Shown here: positions 56,401 to 64,000 of the stretch, one piece after another
How positions within the stretch are numbered: position 1 is the first letter of the stretch
Layout: each line of letters begins with the position of its first letter
NCBI GenBank assembly: GCA_037447655.1
Contig: JBBHKE010002381.1
Location: forward strand, 38,216-102,215
Direction of reading: 5' to 3'
From: Zygnema cylindricum
Lineage: Eukaryota > Streptophyta > Zygnematophyceae > Zygnematales > Zygnemataceae
DNA length: 64,000 nt
Notes under the pieces: generated by a model
Told to the model about the DNA's origin: nothing
Seen by the model: only the letters and a program-made list of their open reading frames with translations
Databases searched by the model: none
Position numbers and translations under genes: made by a program

Positions 56401-57691
56401 AACATAAGAATAAATAAAAATAAAGTTAATGACAATAATAATAATTATAATAATAATCAACGACTATGTGTTTCTCCTGCGTTTCTGTTCCTGCAGGACT
56501 TTCCCTGCCTTCCATGTCCGATTCTCACCTCTCCTTCCTTCATTCCCGCATCCAAAATCTAAACCCTACAGGAGAAGCCATGGCTGCCCTAAATATGGCA
56601 AGAACCACAAATCCTCAAGGAATGTCTCCTTCTGAATCTATTCTCATAAGTAGAGCTTTGGCAGCCATACAAGAACAACAAGGAGCTGGAATGTTATCTA
56701 ATATTCGAACAAATAATCCTTCTCTTTCAACACAAATGCTTCTTCCAGACTCCAGAAGTCAAGGAGGAGGGAGGTTTTCTTTTGCGGAAGATGCAGCAGT
56801 CACGGTATCCCAGGGTTTAGGGTTTCCTGGCTTCTCTCCATTCGGTGGAGAAGGAGGAGGAGGAGGAGGAGGGGGAGGAGGAGGAGGAGCTGGTTTAATG
56901 GAGGCAAATGCAGTAGAGACTAGGAGAAGACAGTTAATTCAGCAACTTCTTCATGAAACTAGTGGAGTAGGTGTAGGAGTAGGAGGAAGAGGAGTAGGAG
57001 GGGGGGGGGAGTCCAGTCATCTCAGCAGAGTGAACAAGGAGGAGAAGGATTAGGTTTAGAGAATGTTCCAGGCGCCATGGCTGCCATTCAACTTTTTCTT
57101 CAATATGGAGGATCCATGGATGTTGTAAGACAACTCCATGAACAGCAGAAAAATATACAGGAGGAGGAGAGAGATAGACAAGCAGGAAACAGACAGAATG
57201 AAATAATGGCAAATGAGATGGGAGGAGGGAGAGGATTGTTAGGACAGGTACATGGGGATGGAAGTAGTCTCGATATGAATATACTGCAGCTTTTGAAAGA
57301 GGGAAATGGTAAAGGAACCAGAGATTTCTTAAAGATTCCTCCTGGAGGAAGCGCAGTAGTTGTTGGAAGTCCTAGAGGAGGAGGAGGAGTGAGGAGTCCT
57401 GAAGGAGTAGGAGGAGGACTAGGAAGTCCTAAAGGAGTAGGAAGCCCTCGAGGAGGAAGAGGAGGAGGAAGTCTACCTATGGCTGTTGGAGCCCAGGTAA
57501 TTAGAGTAGATTCAAACATAGCAAATGTAAAAATAGAGCAAGAAAGCGTGAGTTATGAGGAAGGAAAATTGGCCTATCAGAATGTGCCAGGAGGTAGCAC
57601 GTTCTCGACTGTCACTGGAGGTAGTCAACTTCCAAGAAATTCTCCCTGGATTTCTTCAAATTTGAGTAGATTATCTATCATGAACCTTATA

Positions 57692-57723
<32 letters not shown>

Positions 57724-58180
57724 TATAGAAATCAATAACAGTAAAAACAATAACATTAACATTAACAATAGCATTAGCAATAATAGCATTAGCATTAACA
57801 ATAACAATAACAATAACAATAACCTTAATAACAACAACAACAATAATAACAATAACAATACTAATAACATTAACACTAACAAAAACAATCTCAACATTAG
57901 TATCAACAGCAATAATACAACCAACTCGAACTCCTCTTTTCAAAACCAAAATCTCGCACTCGTACAAGACTCCTCTCACCTCGGATCCTTACTCCAATGG
58001 CCGCGACAACAAAACCCTAATAATATTTCTATAGAAATAAAAACCGAAGACTTAGGTTCCGGATTAGAGTTAGGACAGTCCACAGCTTTGAGGTCCAATT
58101 CCAGTACTTCTCCTTCAGTTTTGGAGTCTTTCGGAGCTTCCGATTGGCTGACAGCTTCGGAACAGGAACTCGTGGACTAA
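53415..58180 (+). CDS. SBP-box (SQUAMOSA promoter-binding-like) transcription factor, three visible exons
   Basis: SPL proteins are plant-specific nuclear DNA-binding factors recognising GTAC-core sites. Exon 1 is 53415-54127: the ATG follows an in-frame TGA at 53412, residues 40-150 are Glu/Gly/Arg-rich, and the SBP zinc finger 1 is C192, C197, C214, H217 (CQVDGC ... EYHRRHRVCVLH), followed by RFCQQCSR at 231-238. The donor AG|GTACGG falls exactly at the conserved land-plant SPL intron. Exon 2 is 55168-55309 (FDLTKPVPGLAKEISC...) and exon 3 is 56497-58180; phase 1 matches between them. The join of exon 1 to 2 is out of frame from the conserved donor but in frame from GTACTG at 54138. The second half of the SBP domain (normally FH...C...RRR) is not found. 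Exon 3 has a Gly run, a frameshift at G10 (57000-57009), Gln/Asn repeats and the end WLTASEQELVD. Confidence 0.78.
54128..55167 (+). other. SBP gene intron 1 with a 280-nt pyrimidine tract
   Basis: From about 54886 to 55167 the plus strand is almost entirely C and T (CTCCCCCTCCC patterns), running into CCTTCCAG at the acceptor. The first part is T-rich and AT-rich. Confidence 0.6.
55310..56496 (+). other. SBP gene intron 2 with 33-bp minisatellite
   Basis: The donor is GGTAGG at 55310; the acceptor is TTCCTGCAG ending at 56496. At 55402-55566 the unit TGAAAGCTTTTGATCAAATG (first 20 of 33 bases) repeats five times nearly perfectly. The remainder is AT-rich. Confidence 0.7.
57691..57925 (+). 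repeat. CAA/AAT/AAC trinucleotide region coding poly-Gln/Asn
   Basis: Imperfect trinucleotide repeats in the frame of exon 3 encode Gln/His then long Asn runs with Ile and Ser. This length-variable segment is typical of transcription-factor activation or condensate regions. Confidence 0.8.
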
Positions 58181-61140
58181 TTGGAAAATCAGTTAGAAAA
58201 GCAATCGAGATGAAATGGAGAAAAAAGGAAAGAGGGAGAAAGGGGGATCAAGAAAAAGGATAAGGGAGTATATAGGGAGAGGAAAGGAGAAGAGGGAGAG
58301 TGAGATAAAATCGGGTGCTGGGAGAGAGGAGAGGGGGGGAGGGAGGGAGAATTGTCATTTGAAAATTACGAAACAGAGAGGTAAACTGACTGACAGTAAA
58401 AGTGCACCATTAGAAAACTGATGGATTTAGTGTACAGGTTTTTCTTTTTATTTGTTTTTATTTTCTCTGGTTTTACATCCAAAATTTTGATTTAGTTTCT
58501 AGAATACTGATTTTGTTAACTTAAATAACTTAATCCAGTTTTTTTTTGTGGGTCTTTATAATTTCCTTCTTTTTCGCTCTCTGTTCAAGCAGGAAATATT
58601 GCGTATCTGCAATCTATTTTATTTTCAACAAAAAAACATAAAATAAAAGTGCGAATCAGCAATAAAAAGATGGATTTTTTTTTTGGGTTTTAGTTTTCTT
58701 CAAAAGCTTTTCCATTAAAGAACAGCCATGGATATGCTTTTGCGATTTTAATCCATTGCAAAATTTCCTCTCTTAGGCATAAGTTAGCGTATAAATTAAG
58801 CTTGTAAAATAAACGCGAAAGTTTCACAACGGACGCTTTCGCTCTTTCATTTTTTTTTTTTTTTTTTTGTTTCTACTTTACCTTGCTTCAAAATGTTCTA
58901 GGGTTTTTTTTCTAAAAAGTTTCGGGCAATGATTTCTTAGTTCAAAATTTTGACCCCGGCGGGAAGTAGCATGTATGCCTTTGCTTTATAATATGTTTAA
59001 TAAAAAAATGGCGTTTTTTTGTACATGTAATTAGAGCACAACATTTTTCTCCCTTTTCTTTTTTATTGGATGCCTTTTCTTAATTTTTGTAATATTTGCC
59101 ATGTTTTATTGTGCTTCGTTCCATTCTATTTTTAGTGAGAAGTGAATTGTTTATAGAACAAGCCACTTAAAAAATTTGATAGTACAATGGCCTTTTTCCA
59201 CGTTTATGTATACTTGATACACATCAAAATTTGATTATTATTATTTATTTATGTATTCTTTATTGACAAAAGAATATCACCATTCATCATGAATATTGAC
59301 CGTTGATTTCAACCAGCGCACAAAATAAATCCGTAATAGAAAATAAGTCTTTGAGTATTTTACCATGTACATCTAATTTTAGTTATGTAATTTCCGTTAT
59401 ATACAATTCTCTGGTTTATGTACTTGAATAGGTTGTTCTCTGTATACTGAAAGACATAATACATACATAGTCAGACATATCATTTCACATTGGGAAACTC
59501 ATATTGTACGATAAAAAGGAGACGTATGGTACATTGCTTTTATTTTGGCAAAGTTTGGAGCCCATTAAAGAAACCAAATGGGCAATTTTTACACAAAATA
59601 CATATTTCTGGCCGATGAACTTAATATGCTTAGTTTTTTCCATAGTCACCGCATTCCTTAGAAGAAGAGTATTCAGGTAAGGTGAATATATATATGGCAA
59701 GGTCAAAATCCCCAATCATATCCTGTATTCGGCAAGTTTAGGTTAAAAGAAAAAAGAAACAGTGAAAAAAGATAAAAAATCATAGTGGTGGTTGTTTTAT
59801 GGCATGCCAATCATTTGTTATAGATAGTTGCCAACAGACAAAAACAAGAAAAACGAAATGAAAATAAAAAAATGCTAAAATCTGAAAAGAGAATTAAAAA
59901 AGAAAATATATACATGCACATGTACATGTATATGTATATATGTATGTATATTCATACTAGCACAGAAGTAGAAAACCTGGTATAATCTTGAGCTAACTGA
60001 TATAAAAGGAAAAAAAACATAAAACAATCGACCTAGTCGTTTCACTCGTACTTCCACTAATTTTTCCACTCAAACAAGAAAAAACGAAACACTTCAAAAG
60101 AATTCCGCCACTATGTTGCTACTAAAAAACCCACAACTCTTACCCTCTTCTTTTCCCCCAACCTCATCTTCACCATTTTCCTCCTTAGTCATATTTCTCC
60201 TTCCTCTTCACGTAATGATTCCTTCTTCTTTTGAACGGCTCAGATTGAGAGCGAGAAGGAGAAAGAGCGGACGTAAAGCAGGTGATGGGAAAGAGTTTAA
60301 CCATAAAACCCTAAAAAATCCTAAAAAACCCATTTTCATCCAACGGTGAATTCCCCCCCGAAAAAGATCCGTACATAAATTTAGCCGTCAAGATACTATT
60401 TCTTAGTGAACCAAACCCTCAAAAAACTAAGTGGACAACAACCTCCCCCGCCTTGCAATCCCCCCCTACCTTACCCTTCTCACAATAAGCAACAATTACA
60501 TCCTCCTCCCCGTTCTCCTTCCCCTTCCGTATAGATTATACTCCCCATATCCACCTGGCAGCGACAGTTCAACTCTTCGCCACCCTTCCCCCTTCTTTCC
60601 TCCTCCCTCTTCTCTTTGGTAGTGACGTTTCTGGTTTCTCTTTAGGCACACACATAACACCCCCCCTCTCTTTCCCCACGAGTAGACTTTATTCTCACGG
60701 AGCCTCCCAAATTTTCGACATCAACCGTTCTTCTGGCCTACTCAGGTAGTTTAAACTCTTTTCCTCTCCCCCCCTCCCACATTCACCCCACACTCACTAC
60801 AACAACGCGAATGAAAATAATATATGGATAACTACATAACAGCTAGGGCAGACAACCAGTAAAAACCCAACGAACCACGACATTTGTCACTTCTCTTCCA
60901 TCTCTACTTTCCCTCCTCTCCCTCCTCTCTCCCAGCCCACCCATGGTCATTCTCTCACCAATCACTTTCACCCTCAATTATGCATGGTTTCTTCCTCTCC
61001 CCTGTTTTCACTTCCTCACACCTTATCAATTTCCATGGCTTCCCCGCTGGTTCATTGACACACCTCTTTGCACCTTCTCCCTTTCCCACCTGGTCCACCC
61101 CTACCTTGCAAACAAACCTGTACACTTGTAGAATGTCTTA
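58181..61140. other. Downstream region without recognised gene
   Basis: 58200-58400 is GA-rich, probably 3' UTR. 58400-60000 is AT-rich with no conserved protein; short frames near 59485 and 59875 look random. 60100-61100 is C/T-rich on the plus strand with CCCTCTCCTTTCC-type sequence. No RNA gene seen. Confidence 0.45.
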
Positions 61141-61149
61141 AGTGTCATA

Positions 61150-63905
61150 ACTATATCAAGGTCAGTGTCGGATATGCGCGACATTCTCGAAGTTGGCGAC
61201 GTGGTGGCCCGAGGTAGCCTTTCATCTAGTACCTTTCCTCAATTGTTTTCTGACACACTTCCATCCAGACTTGTGGTCGAGGACTAGGCTTTTGTACGTG
61301 ATCCAGATGTCTTAGCGGCTTATGATTCGTGATCCCCTCGTCCACGATATGGTTGTGTTGCTCTTAGTACAAGACTCCCTCCACCTTCCGTTGTCTTATA
61401 TTTGTTAAGATCTAAGAAACATTGCACCTTGGCACCTCTTCCGTTGTCTTATATTTGTTAAGATCTAAGAAACATTGCACCTTGGCACCTCCTTATGTGT
61501 TCTCTTTGGGTCTAGACCTCTGAGGTCATAACGGTGGTAGAAGGGTTCACGAGACTAAAGCTCGCTATCGTCGTTTCCTTCGAGGTGATTGGAGGGCCCC
61601 TCATGCTAAGCACGAGGATTGTGTTGCTAGTGCTTTCTTCACACCTCGTTGTGCATTTAGGCCATTGGATGTCCCATCCTCTTACCGACAAGCTGTTCAT
61701 TTGGGTCGTGTTGGTGAGCTTTTTTGAGCAGTTTGGGCCCTCCACCATTTACTCTTGCTCAGTTCACCGACCCCTACCCCTTTATCCTCCTCTATCCACA
61801 CTTTTGAGCCGTCAGAGTGTTTTTTTTAGATCGAGATGCTTTCACTCAAACCCTTATCACTCCCCCTCACCTTTCAATAAGGGTCCTAGCAATGTCTATG
61901 AGTTATTTCACGATATGTTGCCCCCTTAAATCAGGTGCCCGAGGGTTTGATGTGTTCTTCTGCCTGTGTTTCTCCATTGGCGGTTGCACTATTCCCCCTC
62001 AAACTTGTGATCTTCTCACAAAGTCACGACGTCTCGACTTGTGGCTTGTCACCAAACCCAATGGGGGGATCCACCCTATCGCCGTGGGGAAGGGATTATA
62101 CCAATGTGTGGGCTGAGCCATTTGCATCCCACTCCAACCCGCTTTTCATAATTATTTTTCTCCTCATTTGTTTGTAGTGGCAACTCGAAGGGTTGTGAGG
62201 TCGTGGTCCGCGGGATTCGAGCTTGGTTTGATGTCCATCCGGATTGGTTAGTCCTTCAAGTCGATGCTTTTGACGCTTTCAATAGTGGGGATCGTGACGC
62301 CATTTTTAGAGCTTATGGCTGCCCCTTCCTTGATTGTTTAGATTCCCTTTATGAGAGCCTTTTATTATTTGACCAACAACCTCTTTTTCTCTGCTGATGG
62401 TGATTTAGTTCCACTTTCTTCTACGACCAACACTCGACAAGGCGACCTTCTTAGGAAACCCCTTGTTGCCCTTGTTATTTACCGAGCCCTCCGAGCTTCG
62501 CTACCACTTTTTCTTCTTGCTTCTTTCCTTCGGTTGCGGATGGCACACACATTATTCGCCTTTTGGAGGAAGTTGTACCGGCTTATAAATTTTTCAAAAA
62601 TTGTTTTGCATAACTCAACCTTTTTGTCCAACCCTCGAAGTGCGTTATTTGCATTGTTTTAATCAACCTCTTGGTTTTCAAACTCCTTCTGCATATAATG
62701 GCATTCGGATGTTGGGTTGCCAGCTTCGCTTAGATACTTTCATAACCTAATTTCGTGATTCCACTCTTTAAACAAATTTGTCCCACGTAGATGACCTTCC
62801 CAACTTTTTTGATCCCCAGGTGGCTTTTGTTATGAAAAGGTGTTTTGCCCACCGCCCCTCCTACCTTACTCACACTTCCCCTCCCACCTCAACGTTGGTC
62901 TCATACCTTTCCGCCTTTGATGATCCCATCATGCAGACTTTGTTAGGTCGTGGGCTTTTGATCGCTAGATTGGGCGTACATCACGCCAGGGTTCTCTTAC
63001 CGGATTGGGTGTGCTATTGAAGGCACGTGTTGCTCCGAGTGCCTATTTAGGAAGTTGGTGCTTTATTGCCTCTACTCTTGACAATCAATTTCTGGGTGGG
63101 GACTCTCATGTTGTTGTAACCATCATCCCTCATGTTTTGGACAGTGTGTTTGCCTTCTAAATGTCCATCTTAAATGCGTCATGTTGTCATCCTCATATTG
63201 TAGTTGTTGCTAATATGCTTGTTATTTGGAGCCTTCTTACAAAATCAATTACGCGTGGGAAAAAAACAATTTATGATGAAGTTGTCATCGCCATTAAAAT
63301 CAAGCTTATGAAGTAGCTTTCTTCTGATTCTTCATGTGTACGCTTTCTCTCTTGTGGCAGAAGTGGTTCCAGAGCTTAGCTATTAGCTACACCTATTTTA
63401 TCCACCCTCCATTTTGCACCAACTCAATTCTCCATGACCCTCGAGTTTCGGTTGGCCTCCCTCATCCACCTTTGTTTAGCTCTCTTGTTTGCTTGTGTGA
63501 CCGTGTCCTTGAGCCCGATGGCATCAATTTTCTTTGTTGCTCCCACACGAGCGAGTTGATTCAAGCATATGACACTTTTCATGGCAACACTACAACTATC
63601 GCTTTTGAGAGTGGATTTTGGAGGTTTCTCATATTATTTCTTCGAGTTGGATTGATATCGCACTACTAGATGGTGCACGTTACATATTTGATAGTATTGT
63701 TTTGGCAAACCCTACCTCGGATATAAATCCTCAATCAAATAGCTTGACATGTCACAGTTGCCGCCCGTGACGTGGATGAGAAGGAGCGTGATTATGCCCA
63801 CCGAGATGCTATGGTTGACTTTATTACGATGGTGGTTGAGATATTTGGTTGTTTGGTTGGCGCTCCTTCGAGCGTCGGAAACCAAGGATATCCTATTGCT
63901 TAAGT
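61150..63905 (+). pseudogene. LINE-type non-LTR reverse transcriptase, decayed
   Basis: Plus-strand pieces follow the order of a non-LTR RT through several frames. KPNGGIHPIAVGKGLY is at about 62055-62100. VVRGIRAWFDVHPDWLVLQV continuing DAFDAFNSGDR is at 62200-62295. NTRQGDLLRKPLVALVIYRALR follows at about 62430-62500. SVADGTHI is at about 62530-62550, where the catalytic A-D-D is A-D-G. Next are LNLFVQPSKC (about 62615), PQVAFVMKRCFAHRPSYL (62815-62870), RLGVHHARVLL (about 62970) and a C-terminal KERDYAHRDAMVDF near 63790. Many stops and at least four frame changes make it inactive. The endonuclease part is not recognisable; upstream sequence to 61150 only vaguely fits. Confidence 0.75.
61385..61490. 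repeat. 53-bp perfect tandem duplication
   Basis: CTTCCGTTGTCTTATATTTG starts at 61385 and again at 61438, with identical following bases. Confidence 0.9.
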
Positions 63906-64000
63906 CCATTTTTTTATAGTCAACGTTAATTTGTTTCATCTTTTATGATGTAAATTTGTTTTCACTCTCCTCTCTATCCCCCCTCTCTCTCACGCTCTCT
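63906..64000. other. Window end, no feature
   Basis: Ends in CT-rich sequence (CTCTCCTCTCTATCCCCCCT). Confidence 0.4.

Noticed and set aside
57671-57979. Leu/Val-rich frames on the minus strand
   Set aside because: Antisense of the CAA/AAT repeat that codes poly-Asn in exon 3.
1-64000. CRISPR arrays, rRNA, intact tRNA, bacterial operons
   Set aside because: No regularly spaced identical repeats with unique spacers, no rRNA-like blocks, no complete cloverleaf; gene structure is eukaryotic.

Overview
The window looks like nuclear DNA from a streptophyte, most likely a charophyte green alga. Three things point there: a split SBP-box (SPL) gene whose first intron sits at the land-plant position (53.4-58.2 kb); Ty3/gypsy elements carrying a DNMT3/DRM-like cytosine methyltransferase, an association I recall being reported from charophytes; and very dense nested Ty1/copia, Ty3/gypsy and MITE insertions in AT-rich DNA. 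The species is inference. I see no rRNA, intact tRNA, CRISPR or bacterial-style operon. Layout: 0-32 kb is a nest of retrotransposons. C1 (1-2099, minus) is a copia element with an open gag. It sits inside the 5' repeat of gypsy G1 (2100-9269, plus), an internally deleted gag-protease-tail derivative. C2 (9526-16955, plus) is a full-length but broken copia element with both LTRs, PBS and PPT; its LTRs carry different later insertions. G2 (16955-23818, minus) is a degenerate gypsy element read in the order gag end, protease, DNA methyltransferase, reverse transcriptase, RNase H, integrase, PHD finger. C3 (23819-25817), G3 (25818-29309), C4 (29310-30488, minus) and C5 (30489-32209) are further fragments of the same families. 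32-53 kb has almost no genes. It holds small nonautonomous DNA elements (at least three MITE families, one large inverted-repeat element, one hAT-like element), local tandem repeats and one broken OTU-peptidase reading frame. 53.4-58.2 kb is the only host gene I am confident in: an SBP-box transcription factor with three visible exons, a pyrimidine-rich first intron, a minisatellite in the second intron, and a Gly, Gln and Asn-rich last exon interrupted by a G-run frameshift. 58.4-61.1 kb has no recognisable gene. 61.15-63.9 kb is a decayed LINE-type reverse transcriptase. The most interesting material is the gypsy family. It encodes its own cytosine methyltransferase and a C-terminal PHD finger, its leader has a conserved candidate intron, and its termini read b ... 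a-b-a rather than as two simple LTRs. That resembles the split direct repeats of tyrosine-recombinase retroelements, although this family encodes a DDE integrase. All coordinates, alignments and frame calls were made by eye.
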